Positions 1 through 7,637 of a DNA stretch of 61,907 nt are shown one piece after another. The position numbers were made by a program, and so were the translations under genes. Location: IMG/VR virus record IMGVR_UViG_3300023184_000128, positions 1 to 61,907 of that record; one strand, written 5' to 3'. This DNA is from a virus. Every line of letters starts with the position of its first letter. Position 1 is the stretch's first letter. The notes beneath the pieces were generated by a model. That model was not told the origin of the DNA. It did not search any database and saw nothing but the letters and a program-made list of their open reading frames with translations.

Positions 1-155
1 GCACCACGCTCCTAATGGAAATTTATCTTTATCTCTGTAACAAAGATTTCCCATTTTAAGAACATAAGCACAAACAGTTGTCATTTGAATTGTATCTTTA
101 GAAGTATCAGATAGAATAATTCCACCCTTAGTTTGAGCTGGTCCAGCATAAGGCA
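1..155. repeat. Terminal direct repeat, left copy (contig overlap)
   Basis: The first 155 bases recur at the right end (61753-61907). The copies differ only at position 127 (C here, T there) and 130 (A here, G there). The repeat lies inside one reading frame, the groES-like gene, which becomes complete when the ends are merged. This is what an assembler leaves on a circularly permuted phage genome; the two mismatches suggest strain variation. Confidence 0.9.
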
Positions 156-315
156 AAACTAAAAGTCTCCAACCCGTAGGCTGTGGCAGTCTATCTAAAG
201 TAGATTTATCTATTGAATTTGGGTTGAGAACTTTCTCAACCACTTCTTTGTCTTGATAAACTTCTTTTAAACCTTCATGTATAGAAGGAATATCAGTCGT
301 TACTGTCGTCGTCAT
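1..315 (-). CDS. groES: GroES-like co-chaperonin, N-terminal part (gene crosses the contig join)
   Basis: The ATG is at 315 and the frame runs off the left end, continuing at 61752 down to the stop at 61615. The joined protein is 150 residues. It has a variable leader of about 45 residues, then PTGWRLLVLPYAG, a mobile-loop-like GPAQTKGGIIL (about 58-68), and the GroES-like second half seen at the right end. GroES caps the GroEL ring; a phage version would adapt host GroEL to fold virion proteins. It is about 50 residues longer than bacterial GroES, all at the N terminus. It overlaps the next leftward gene by 23 bases and lies beside the scaffold gene, so a late role in capsid folding is likely. 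Confidence 0.8.
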   Translation of the reverse strand, partial: MTTTVTTDIPSIHEGLKEVYQDKEVVEKVLNPNSIDKSTLDRLPQPTGWRLLVLPYAGPAQTKGGIILSDTSKDTIQMTTVCAYVLKMGNLCYRDKDKFPLGAWC

Positions 316-502
316 CTTCACTATTCTCCCGTTTCAGCAGGTCATTAAGATCCTGAAGCAGAGTTTCTAAAGCTCTGAGTTGACCTCTAGCATAGTGAAG
401 TTTATCAAGCGTGTCTATACCATAGCAAAGATCATCCTTTATTAAGGCTAGTCGCTTGTTTATTAGTTTTTTTATATCTTGAACTGTATCAATACTTAGC
501 AT
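293..502 (-). CDS. Small helical protein with acidic tail
   Basis: A 69-residue protein, mostly predicted helix (KKLINKRLALIKDD, GQLRALETLLQDLNDLLKR), ending in a run of Glu and Asp. It resembles small conserved proteins of unknown function seen beside capsid genes of marine phages. It overlaps the glycosyltransferase upstream by 7 bases and groES downstream by 23, so it belongs to the leftward late operon. It could be a small coiled-coil scaffold or assembly factor; no function can be assigned. Confidence 0.65.
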   Translation of the reverse strand: MLSIDTVQDIKKLINKRLALIKDDLCYGIDTLDKLHYARGQLRALETLLQDLNDLLKRENSEDDDDSND

Positions 503-1365
503 TTTGTTAATTTACGGATAATATTATATTGTTCATGATTGTCAAATTCTTTTCCTAAACCTATTTTATGAGCATGTTCTTTAGCATAAGTTCCCTTAAT
601 AAATATTTCTGTTAAATCTTCTCCCCATTTTTCTACACCTTTTTTTAGATACTGGTCTCTTCTAACTTTTTCTTGTTCTGTAGATTCTGCTCCATCCCAA
701 GATGATTTACCGTGAAAGTGTAATATGAATGGATGTAATGCTAACATTGTTTTATATCCTTTAATCGCTGCTCTAATTCTATAATCCATATCTTCTCCAC
801 CACAATTAGAAAACGTATGATCAAAATAACCTACTTCATTATGAACTTTGTAAGGAATTCTTGCTAAATACATTTGTATAAATATACGTTCTTGAATTAC
901 ATCTAGTTTAAAATTGTTTTGATGAAATCCTACAATAGCTTCTAAGTAAGGTTCTTTACCAATATATTCATCATAATGCATTGTAGGCATTGTTGAAAAA
1001 TTAGGACTTCTATACATAAAGTTTACATTACAAGCAGGAATTAAAATCATATCATCTGTTTGTTTTAATGCATCCAGCCAACCTTTAGTAAATACAACAT
1101 CGTTGGTTATAACGACAAAATGTTTTTTAAATTTCTTAGCTATTCTTAAACCTTTATTAAAATTCTCAGCCCAGCTTTTAGGTGTTTTATTATTAATATA
1201 AATATCTATTGGATAATCTTTTTTAAATGCATTTGTTCCATCATTGTTAACAAATACAAATATATCGTTGGGTTCTATTTTAGTATTTTTAAAAAAACTA
1301 TCTAATGCTAATTTAGAATAATTTTCTGTGATCTTAGAACTTACAAAACAAAATACATGGCTCAT
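496..1365 (-). CDS. Family 2-type glycosyltransferase
   Basis: This 289-residue protein has a GT-A layout: an N-terminal nucleotide-sugar-binding region, VITNDVVFTKGWLDAL near residues 86-101 in the position of the metal-binding DxD region, and SNCGGEDMDYRIRAAIKGYK followed by LHFHGKSSW near the C terminus, typical of GT2 acceptor-site regions (E-D-x-D plus a late His). It should move a sugar from a nucleotide donor to an unknown acceptor. It is the last gene of a leftward trio with an epimerase and a methyltransferase, suggesting joint synthesis or decoration of a glycan. Substrate unknown. Confidence 0.75.
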   Translation of the reverse strand: MSHVFCFVSSKITENYSKLALDSFFKNTKIEPNDIFVFVNNDGTNAFKKDYPIDIYINNKTPKSWAENFNKGLRIAKKFKKHFVVITNDVVFTKGWLDALKQTDDMILIPACNVNFMYRSPNFSTMPTMHYDEYIGKEPYLEAIVGFHQNNFKLDVIQERIFIQMYLARIPYKVHNEVGYFDHTFSNCGGEDMDYRIRAAIKGYKTMLALHPFILHFHGKSSWDGAESTEQEKVRRDQYLKKGVEKWGEDLTEIFIKGTYAKEHAHKIGLGKEFDNHEQYNIIRKLTKC

Positions 1366-1913
1366 GCTATTCTTTTTAAAACAGTCAAACCATTATTATT
1401 AGTTAATACTTCTTTTATCTCCCAGTCTTTATTCAATTTTATAAATTCATTTATAGCTTTAACGACTCCACTACAAGTTGCCGTATCATGAAATATTAAA
1501 TACTTTTTAACTTTATGTGCATGCATTTTTAATTCTTTAGAACATTGATCATAAGTATGTTCTGTATCTATAAATAATAAATCAGTTGGTTCTATATCTA
1601 ATTTATCTGCAATTGTACTTACACAAGTAAATGTAAAATCTTTATCTATTTCTCTTAAAGCTAAGAAATGAGTTTGCAAATGAGATTCTACTTCTTTATC
1701 AATATCAAAACATCTAATTGTTTTAGCTTTAGAAGTTAACCATGCCCAAGTACTAACACCTGTTCTAGTTCCAAATTCAGTTATATGTTCACATTCATTT
1801 GCATATTCAGTAAGAACTGGAATATGTTCATTGATATCCGATCTATTCGTACAAGCATGGTTGTAACCAAACTCAAGAAGATTATCTACTGTTAATGTTA
1901 TTTTATATGGCAT
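1362..1913 (-). CDS. Class I SAM-dependent methyltransferase-like protein
   Basis: This 183-residue protein contains EFGTRTGVSTWAWL (SAM-binding motif I), then FDID, an acidic residue after the second strand, then DLLFIDTEHTYDQCSKEL and LIFHDT. The IDxxHTY and HD-T pattern is that of the Methyltransf_24 / cephalosporin hydroxylase-like group, which acts on sugars or small metabolites. It overlaps the glycosyltransferase start by 4 bases and the epimerase stop by 1, so the three are probably translationally coupled. O-methylation of a glycan is inferred; the exact target is unknown. Confidence 0.7.
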   Translation of the reverse strand: MPYKITLTVDNLLEFGYNHACTNRSDINEHIPVLTEYANECEHITEFGTRTGVSTWAWLTSKAKTIRCFDIDKEVESHLQTHFLALREIDKDFTFTCVSTIADKLDIEPTDLLFIDTEHTYDQCSKELKMHAHKVKKYLIFHDTATCSGVVKAINEFIKLNKDWEIKEVLTNNNGLTVLKRIA

Positions 1914-2920
1914 TAAATTAATTTTTTAGTCCAAGTACTTGGAGTTTTATCATTTATAATTTCTATGTCTAGATGATATTGAAAGGCCCGTGGTCCGTGG
2001 TGCTTAATATATTCATACGTTTTCCTAATACCTTCCTTTGTATTAGTCATCGTCTTATATCCTAAAAGTTTTCTTGCTTTATCTGAGGAGCAAGTCGCAT
2101 GTTTAACTTCTTGTGGGCGATCAGGGACATAGACAAAGTCTCCGTTGAAACCAGTAAGATTGGCACACGTCTCAGCGACCTCTTTTATTGTAACGAATTC
2201 TTCATCAGGTCCGATGTTAATTACTTGGCCCACGACTGACGGATCTTCGACCATTTTAAGTAAGCAACTTAAACAATCATCTACATAAGAGAAACATCTT
2301 GTTTGTAATCCATCTCCATAAATAATTGGAGGCTTTCCTTGTAACATTCTATTAATAAAAATAGATACAGCATTTCTAAATGGATCATCATATTTTTGAT
2401 TCGGTCCAATAATGTTATGAGGAACTGCAATGACTAATTCAACTCCGTGAACTTTGCATAATGTTTTTAATATTTCTTCTCCAGCAACTTTTGATATACC
2501 ATAAGGATCTACAGGTTTGGTTGGCATGTCTTCTGTAAATGGACTCGGTTGATCTCCATATCTTGCCATAGAAGAGCAATAAATAATTCTTTTAACTCCG
2601 TTTTGAATAGCTGCTGTTGCAACTCCTACTGTTGCCATAATATTATTTTGTGTAATGGTATAAGGTGAGAATACAGATAATCCTTCATGAGCGGTTGCTG
2701 CACAATGAAATAACACATCAATGCCTTCAGTAATTTTGAGCATTGATTTAAAATCTGCACAATCTAATTTATAAAAATTATCTAGGAATGGAATATTATC
2801 TTTATCTCCACCTAATAAATTGTCTACACCTATAACTTCATAATTTCTATTAAGAAGTTCTTTACAAATATGTGAACCTAAAAATCCAGCAGCCCCTGTG
2901 ACTAAAATTGTTTTAGCCAT
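1913..2920 (-). CDS. NAD-dependent nucleotide-sugar epimerase/dehydratase (extended SDR)
   Basis: This 335-residue protein opens with the Rossmann signature TGAAGFLGSH, has an acidic NAD(H)-binding residue in VIGVDNLLGG, HCAA after strand 4, the catalytic-type triad region CSSMARYG plus YGISK, and a sugar-binding C-terminal half (RCFSYVDDC, INIGPDEE). It matches the GalE / dTDP-glucose dehydratase superfamily at full length. It probably makes or converts a nucleotide sugar used by the neighbouring glycosyltransferase. The leftward neighbour starts at its stop. Exact substrate cannot be read from sequence. Confidence 0.88.
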   Translation of the reverse strand: MAKTILVTGAAGFLGSHICKELLNRNYEVIGVDNLLGGDKDNIPFLDNFYKLDCADFKSMLKITEGIDVLFHCAATAHEGLSVFSPYTITQNNIMATVGVATAAIQNGVKRIIYCSSMARYGDQPSPFTEDMPTKPVDPYGISKVAGEEILKTLCKVHGVELVIAVPHNIIGPNQKYDDPFRNAVSIFINRMLQGKPPIIYGDGLQTRCFSYVDDCLSCLLKMVEDPSVVGQVINIGPDEEFVTIKEVAETCANLTGFNGDFVYVPDRPQEVKHATCSSDKARKLLGYKTMTNTKEGIRKTYEYIKHHGPRAFQYHLDIEIINDKTPSTWTKKLI

Positions 2921-3011
2921 TTTTTAATTTCTTTTTTAATTGTTTAATTTGTTTTTTTAAATTAAAAATTATTTTATCAAGATCGTTTGGACCTTTATCC
3001 TTAATAGACAT
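2913..3011 (-). CDS. 32-residue lysine-rich microprotein
   Basis: The ATG at 3011 shares bases with the stop of the upstream 65-residue gene, and the stop at 2913-2915 overlaps the epimerase start. The product begins MSIKDKGPNDL and continues as a Lys/Leu-rich helix with heptad-like spacing, consistent with a short coiled coil. The exact fit between neighbours supports translation. No family recognised; it could be a translational-coupling relay. Confidence 0.45.
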   Translation of the reverse strand: MSIKDKGPNDLDKIIFNLKKQIKQLKKKLKNG

Positions 3012-3208
3012 TATTCAATAATTTTCTTTTCTCTTTTGATATGTCCTAGGACTGTTCCTTTGTGAGAACCTTCTTTAATAGTATAACCAGAAGTTCCGTT
3101 GCCATTAATCTCAACTTCTTTTCTGCTTCTAAGTAAAGCATCATTTTTCTTTTCTATTTCTTTATTAGAAAAGTTTTTAGCTATTAAATCTTTTAATCTT
3201 TCTATCAT
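3011..3208 (-). CDS. Small protein of unknown function
   Basis: A 65-residue basic protein: a charged N-terminal helix (MIERLKDLIAKNFSNKEIEK) and a C-terminal part with GYTIKEGSHKGTVLGH. It lies between a hidden lipoprotein gene and the 32-residue microprotein, near the holin, in the leftward late operon. No domain recognised. Its position would suit a lysis-accessory or virion role, but that is only context. Confidence 0.55.
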   Translation of the reverse strand: MIERLKDLIAKNFSNKEIEKKNDALLRSRKEVEINGNGTSGYTIKEGSHKGTVLGHIKREKKIIE

Positions 3209-3209
3209 A

Positions 3210-3311
3210 TTAAAATGTCTTTTCTATTTTTAATAATGTTATATTGTCTATATAAGTTGAATTTACATTATTGCAAGAATAAAGCAATAACAATATAACT
3301 ATGTATTTCAC
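3210..3311 (-). CDS. Small lipoprotein, candidate Rz1-like outer-membrane spanin
   Basis: A GTG at 3311 overlaps the holin TAG stop by one base (TAGTG), giving a 33-residue product beginning MKYIVILLLLYSCNNV. This is a short signal peptide of one Lys and a hydrophobic run, then a lipobox-like LYSC, so lipidation at Cys13 is predicted. A mature peptide of about 21 residues, directly after a holin, fits small o-spanins that help fuse the inner and outer membranes at lysis. No matching i-spanin was found. The GTG start and tiny size limit confidence. Confidence 0.5.
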   Translation of the reverse strand: MKYIVILLLLYSCNNVNSTYIDNITLLKIEKTF

Positions 3312-3739
3312 TATCCGTTTTCTTGGTCTTTTGATGAGGGTTTATTAGCCATGGTTCTAGCCACAGATTCTGCGGATCTTCCTACCACGTAACCTCCTAG
3401 ACCTATCTGTAATAGTGTCCAAACATCCCCTGGAAGCGTTATAGTTATAGAAGCCTTAAAGAAAAACAATATTACAGGTCCTAATACATAATTCCATACT
3501 AATATAAATATAAGCACATACATTAATAAAGGTCTCCAAGAACTAGCAAACCAACCTGCTTTTGCTTCAGCTTCAATAATTCTAGAAGCCGCTTGTAACT
3601 CTTGAGTATGAGATTGTAACATTTGTGTTTGTAATTCTGCTTTTAATTTAGCAGCAAGATCTTTATCTGTTACAGCTTTATCTACTGTGTTAAAAAGTAT
3701 TTTAGCTAATGGAGCTACAGCTCCTAACATCTGTAACAT
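3311..3739 (-). CDS. Holin (GTA-type three-helix holin-like)
   Basis: This 142-residue protein has a hydrophobic N-terminal helix, an amphipathic Ala/Gln/Glu-rich helix, then SSWRPLLMYVLIFILVWNY and a further hydrophobic run, and a third helix around VWTLLQIGLGGYVVG. The E-A-x-A plus W-RPLLM feature just before the membrane helices is typical of the holin family found in gene transfer agents and marine phages. It would make inner-membrane lesions that release endolysin. The endolysins are far away at 55-56 kb but on the same strand. The lipoprotein gene starts at its stop. Confidence 0.8.
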   Translation of the reverse strand: MLQMLGAVAPLAKILFNTVDKAVTDKDLAAKLKAELQTQMLQSHTQELQAASRIIEAEAKAGWFASSWRPLLMYVLIFILVWNYVLGPVILFFFKASITITLPGDVWTLLQIGLGGYVVGRSAESVARTMANKPSSKDQENG

Positions 3740-3741
3740 AA

Positions 3742-3852
3742 TTATAATTTTTTTAAATTTTTATCTACAGGTGGTATTTGTGGCATTGGTCCTTTTAAAG
3801 GAGGTGGGCCAAATCTTTTACCAAGTACTGGAGCTTTTTCTTTTTTAATCAT
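3742..3852 (-). CDS. 36-residue proline- and lysine-rich microprotein
   Basis: The ATG at 3852 overlaps the portal stop (ATGA), and the frame ends just before the holin. The product starts MIKKEKAPVLGKRFGPPPLK and continues with PMPQIPPVD before a basic end. It has no predicted membrane segment or fold and looks disordered. Tight coupling to the portal gene favours real expression, perhaps as a portal-associated peptide. No family recognised. Confidence 0.45.
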   Translation of the reverse strand: MIKKEKAPVLGKRFGPPPLKGPMPQIPPVDKNLKKL

Positions 3853-6203
3853 TGTTTATTTTGTTTTTCTCTGGCTAATTGAATTTTTTGTTTAGCAATA
3901 TCTAATCTGTCATAAGATTGTTTATCTTTAACTTCAATCTCATGTTGTTTCATTAAAGTATCAACTTTAAATTGAGAAGCATTTAATGCATTATCAGTTG
4001 CAATATTATTTTGTTTAATTTGTAAATCCATTGCTCTAAGATCTAATTCTCTTTGTTTAAGAGCAACAAGTGGATCTACTTTCTGTTCACCAGCAGCTTC
4101 TGCAGCTTGTAATTGTGCAGTAAGTTCTACAGTTCTTTGTGCAATCAAACCGTTCATTTTAACTGTAAACATTTCTGGATTTGTTTTTGCTAATATTTTC
4201 TCTGCAGGATTAGATGCTAATGCTTCTACAACTTCTTGTGAAGCTTTTTGAGAAATATGTTCTGAGATATGTCCTTGTAATAATGCATACACTGCAGGAT
4301 TAATTTGTACCATTCTTGTTTTAATAAATAATGAGTGTGCTGCTATATGAGCATCATGATCTTGTGTAGGAAATGCTTTAGGTAATTTCATTTGTAATGC
4401 TTCCATGTTTTCCATAGCAGGATCTTTTGGAAGTTTAGGTTCTTCTGGTTTTAATAAATCTTCTATATGTTGAGTTCCTAATGCAGTATAAACTCTTCTG
4501 TAAGCTTCTCTAATGTCATGTAACTCTGGAGCTGACATTGCAATCTTTAATGTTTCATTAGCAAGAGTAACTCTTTGTGATAATGAAAATACGTTTGGAT
4601 CAGCAACAGGTATTACATCTACTCTGTCATCAAAGTCTGTAAGTTTTACAAAACGATCCCCACCATAAACTGCATATGGATATACAGGAGGTAAATACGT
4701 TGCGAATATTTTATGTAACAATCTAAATTCAGTTCTCATAGAATAATAACATCGCTTATGAATAGCTGACATTACTCTTGAGCCTCTTTCTAATAATGCA
4801 ATCGTTGTACCAACAGCGGCTTGTTGATTACCATCTCCAACTTGAATATCTGCGATTGCTGCAAATCTTTGTCCAGCTTCAACACAGAAACCCATTAATT
4901 GATAAAGGACTGCACTTGGTTCTTTAAATGGAAGTAATTGGAATTGATCTTTAATGTTTCCTCCTGGTGCGTCTACATCTCTAAACTCACCTGGTTGAAA
5001 TGGTTGATCATCATCTCTAATTCTTAAACCTCTAGCTTTAAATCCAGCGGGTAAGTTAGCTAATGTTCCAGCATCTAATAATTGTCTTAGAGCTTGAGTT
5101 GCTGATCTAGATAATCCACCGATCATATGAATTAATCCAAATCCATAAAATCCTAAACCTGGTAAAAATTTAAAATGTACAAAGTAATCTTTTCTAATCT
5201 TTAATGGATCTTTCTCATCCCAGTTTCTATAAATAGATAATATCTTTTGTGAACCTTCATCTAAAGTTACAATGTAAGGAATCTTAACATTTTTATTTTT
5301 ATCATTAGAGGTTTTTTCAAATTCTGCTAAATCTAAATCCACATGCATTTCTAATATATTAAATTGAAAATCTATATTATTGCCTGGTGAATTAACTCCT
5401 TCTAATTGATCATATTTCTTTTGAATATCACTTTCATTAGGATTTGTTTCTTGTAATTCTACATCTCTATAAAATCCCGCTTCTTGTTTTTTAAGAATGT
5501 CATTCTCAGACATTTTAACAACATGGGTAATTCTTTCACAATCTTTTAAATCTGTTGCATAGTATGGAACCACTAAATCTTCTGCAGGTATAAATTTAGA
5601 TACTGCACGTTCCATAATCTCATCATAGTAAATTTTTTTAAATGCAGATCCTGCTAATGGTAAATAAAATAATAATTGATCAAATTCTGGAGTATATTCT
5701 TCCATTTGTTCCATCAACATATAGTTCATAAAATCTTCTACACGTTGTGCTTGGTTTTCAACTTCTTGTGTATCTTCACCAATAACTTGTGTTCTTACAG
5801 GTCCTGATGCTGGTAATAATTCTTTATAAGCTTGTGCTTGAAATTGTGTAACGGCTTCAGCAAGTAACGGATGTGTTACGCCTGATGCTCCTTGAAACGG
5901 TCTTGTTTGATCTCTGTATCTAAATCCTAATAGATCTAAACCACTTACATAACCTTGTTCCCAATCTTGTCTAGATTCTTTATCTCTTTTGTAATCATTT
6001 AATAATGTATAAGCAATTTTGCTTAACATTTTATCATCCATATCTTCTGCAAGATTACGGTAAAAATCTTCTTTAGGTGCTTCTTCAACTGGAGGCTCTT
6101 GTCCCTCTATTTGAACGTTAACAGGTTCTGCGGGTACAGACATATCTGTTTGTACTGCGGAAGGATCTATTTCTCCTATTGGGTTGTTATCTTCAATTGC
6201 CAT
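3849..6203 (-). CDS. Portal protein (P22 gp1-like)
   Basis: The 784-residue size fits P22-type portals rather than the 400-550 residues of HK97-type ones. Features are a disordered acidic N terminus (1-45), then DMDDKMLSKIAYTLLNDYKR, GYVSGLDLLGFRYRDQTRPF, and a C-terminal region rich in Gln/Lys helices from about residue 690, like the P22 barrel. The portal forms the dodecameric ring at the capsid vertex through which terminase packs DNA. It sits downstream of terL in the leftward late operon and upstream of the holin, and its stop overlaps a 36-residue gene. Confidence 0.85.
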   Translation of the reverse strand: MAIEDNNPIGEIDPSAVQTDMSVPAEPVNVQIEGQEPPVEEAPKEDFYRNLAEDMDDKMLSKIAYTLLNDYKRDKESRQDWEQGYVSGLDLLGFRYRDQTRPFQGASGVTHPLLAEAVTQFQAQAYKELLPASGPVRTQVIGEDTQEVENQAQRVEDFMNYMLMEQMEEYTPEFDQLLFYLPLAGSAFKKIYYDEIMERAVSKFIPAEDLVVPYYATDLKDCERITHVVKMSENDILKKQEAGFYRDVELQETNPNESDIQKKYDQLEGVNSPGNNIDFQFNILEMHVDLDLAEFEKTSNDKNKNVKIPYIVTLDEGSQKILSIYRNWDEKDPLKIRKDYFVHFKFLPGLGFYGFGLIHMIGGLSRSATQALRQLLDAGTLANLPAGFKARGLRIRDDDQPFQPGEFRDVDAPGGNIKDQFQLLPFKEPSAVLYQLMGFCVEAGQRFAAIADIQVGDGNQQAAVGTTIALLERGSRVMSAIHKRCYYSMRTEFRLLHKIFATYLPPVYPYAVYGGDRFVKLTDFDDRVDVIPVADPNVFSLSQRVTLANETLKIAMSAPELHDIREAYRRVYTALGTQHIEDLLKPEEPKLPKDPAMENMEALQMKLPKAFPTQDHDAHIAAHSLFIKTRMVQINPAVYALLQGHISEHISQKASQEVVEALASNPAEKILAKTNPEMFTVKMNGLIAQRTVELTAQLQAAEAAGEQKVDPLVALKQRELDLRAMDLQIKQNNIATDNALNASQFKVDTLMKQHEIEVKDKQSYDRLDIAKQKIQLAREKQNKQ

Positions 6204-6206
6204 TGT

Positions 6207-6458
6207 TTAATATAGTTTAGTTGGTTTACTTCTTGCTAATTTATTTCCTCTAGCTATCACAGATCCGCCTTTTTGCAAAGGAGTAAATGTAGTAGATCCT
6301 TTAGCCGATGCATTAGACATTGGAACTACTCTAGGTTCATTAATACTAACGGGTCTTGGTGATCTATTTAAATCAGTACTAGTTTCTGTTTTTCCTAATG
6401 CTTGTCTAAATAATCTTTTAAATAGAGGATGATTCCTTAATAAACTTCCTAATGCCAT
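6207..6458 (-). CDS. Small basic protein with shared C-terminal peptide
   Basis: An 83-residue basic protein just upstream of the portal gene. The N-terminal part (MALGSLLRNHPLFKRLFRQA) is an amphipathic helix; the middle is Ser/Pro-rich; the end is GGSVIARGNKLARSKPTKLY. The same kind of ending, GG plus basic residues plus KLY or KMY, closes the next three genes. Its place between terL and portal implies a virion or assembly role. Function unknown. Confidence 0.6.
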   Translation of the reverse strand: MALGSLLRNHPLFKRLFRQALGKTETSTDLNRSPRPVSINEPRVVPMSNASAKGSTTFTPLQKGGSVIARGNKLARSKPTKLY

Positions 6459-6466
6459 AATCCATC

Positions 6467-6757
6467 CTAATACATCTTAGTAACTTTTTTTCTATCATTC
6501 ATTACTTTGCCACAACCTTTAGCAATGAACCCGCCTTCCTTAATACCAATTGGTTCTTTAAAACCAGGTGGCATTGTTCTAGCCTGAGGCATTTCATTTT
6601 CAAATTCTGTAAAAACTTCTGGCATTACTCTCATCATATCTTCTTCTTGAATTTCATAATTAGGTTTTTTTGCATCAATATTTTCTAATAATTCTAATTC
6701 AGAGTAAGATTTATACTTACTTAAATTTTTTTCTGCTCTACTTTTCTTCTCCGCCAT
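6467..6757 (-). CDS. Small charged protein with shared C-terminal peptide
   Basis: A 96-residue protein with a Lys-rich N terminus (MAEKKSRAEKNLSKYKSYSE), an acidic middle (QEEDMMRVMPEVFTEFENEM) and an end containing KEGGFIAKGCGKVM followed by KKVTKMY. It is unrelated to its neighbours apart from this end. The start shares one base with the stop of the upstream gene, so the genes are coupled. No known domain; an assembly or virion role is inferred from context. Confidence 0.6.
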   Translation of the reverse strand: MAEKKSRAEKNLSKYKSYSELELLENIDAKKPNYEIQEEDMMRVMPEVFTEFENEMPQARTMPPGFKEPIGIKEGGFIAKGCGKVMNDRKKVTKMY

Positions 6758-7149
6758 TAGTATAATTTAGTCGGTTTAGTTTTAGCAAGTTTAGTTTTAA
6801 CCGTAACGGATCCACCAGCAGAATAAGACATACTATCATCTGGAATCTCATAAGTAGGTGGTGTATTTTTTCTACCTGTACCATACATAGTATCATCCGT
6901 AATAGGAGGCTTATCGGGTTGATCGTAGAATCCTGGTTTGAATTCATTACGACTCATATAAGGATCTTTATCTTTAGATTTTTTTTGAGAAGTAGGCATT
7001 CCTCCTTTTTTTAACATAGGACCATAGAAATCATTAAAATATTCTTCTGGAGAATTATACCCCATTGGAATTCCTTCTTGCTCGTATTCTTTAACGATCT
7101 TTGGATTAATTTTAGTTTTAACTTTTTTATCTTTTTTATCGTCTGGCAT
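6757..7149 (-). CDS. Hydrophilic protein with shared C-terminal peptide
   Basis: A 130-residue, mostly disordered, Lys/Asp/Pro-rich protein. An internal GYNSPEEYFNDFYGPM may form a short helix. It ends GGSVTVKTKLAKTKPTKLY, nearly the same as the ending two genes downstream, and it has an internal KKGGMPTSQKK. It lies 2 bases after its upstream neighbour and overlaps the downstream start by one base. The repeated ending suggests a common docking or sorting signal. No domain assigned. Confidence 0.6.
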   Translation of the reverse strand: MPDDKKDKKVKTKINPKIVKEYEQEGIPMGYNSPEEYFNDFYGPMLKKGGMPTSQKKSKDKDPYMSRNEFKPGFYDQPDKPPITDDTMYGTGRKNTPPTYEIPDDSMSYSAGGSVTVKTKLAKTKPTKLY

Positions 7150-7151
7150 AA

Positions 7152-7628
7152 TTAATACATTTTAGCTTTTTTAATTCCTCTAATCGCTGCACCAGTGCCA
7201 CGGACCATGCCGCCTTCTTGTAATGCTGCACCCATACCAGCCATAGCCATTCCACCACCACGCTTTTTCATTTTAGATTTACCAGCTTCTGATAATGCAA
7301 TTGCAATTGCTTGTTTAGGATTTTTTACAACGGGTCCTTTTTTTCCACCCGAATGTAATTTACCTTCTTTAAATTCTTTCATTACTTTACTAACTTTTGC
7401 TTGAGCCTTAGTTGGTTTCATAGCACCTCCTCTAACCATTTTAGATTTTTTCATTCCACCCATTTTCATATATTGTTTTCCTGGTTTAAGTTTTTCATCT
7501 TCAAGTCCCATACCCATTCCATCTGCTGGTGGTTTTGGTCTTGGTTTCAATGGTCTAAAATATTCTTCCATTGCATCTAATTCTTCTTGTGTTGGTTTTC
7601 TTTGATTTTTAAAATCATCTTTAGACAT
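7152..7628 (-). CDS. DUF6496-like basic protein with shared C-terminal peptide
   Basis: This 158-residue basic protein has an N-terminal acidic helix (EELDAMEEYFRPLKP), then from about residue 75 a region resembling DUF6496: AKVSKVMKEFKEGKLHSG, a Lys/Gly stretch, and NPKQAIAIALSEAGKSK. It ends GGMVRGTGAAIRGIKKAKMY, the fourth member of the shared-ending set. DUF6496-type proteins are small basic phage proteins of unknown role. It is the first gene after terL in the leftward direction. DNA binding is plausible from charge but not shown. Confidence 0.7.
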   Translation of the reverse strand: MSKDDFKNQRKPTQEELDAMEEYFRPLKPRPKPPADGMGMGLEDEKLKPGKQYMKMGGMKKSKMVRGGAMKPTKAQAKVSKVMKEFKEGKLHSGGKKGPVVKNPKQAIAIALSEAGKSKMKKRGGGMAMAGMGAALQEGGMVRGTGAAIRGIKKAKMY

Positions 7629-7637
7629 AGTTATCTC

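Noticed and set aside
1-155. End repeats as a true long terminal repeat used in replication
   Set aside because: They would cut groES in two and differ by two bases; assembly overlap is the simpler explanation.
7195-7404. Plus-strand 69-codon frame opposite the DUF6496-like gene
   Set aside because: Pro/Ala-rich antisense of a Gly/Lys-rich gene; no ribosome-binding site.
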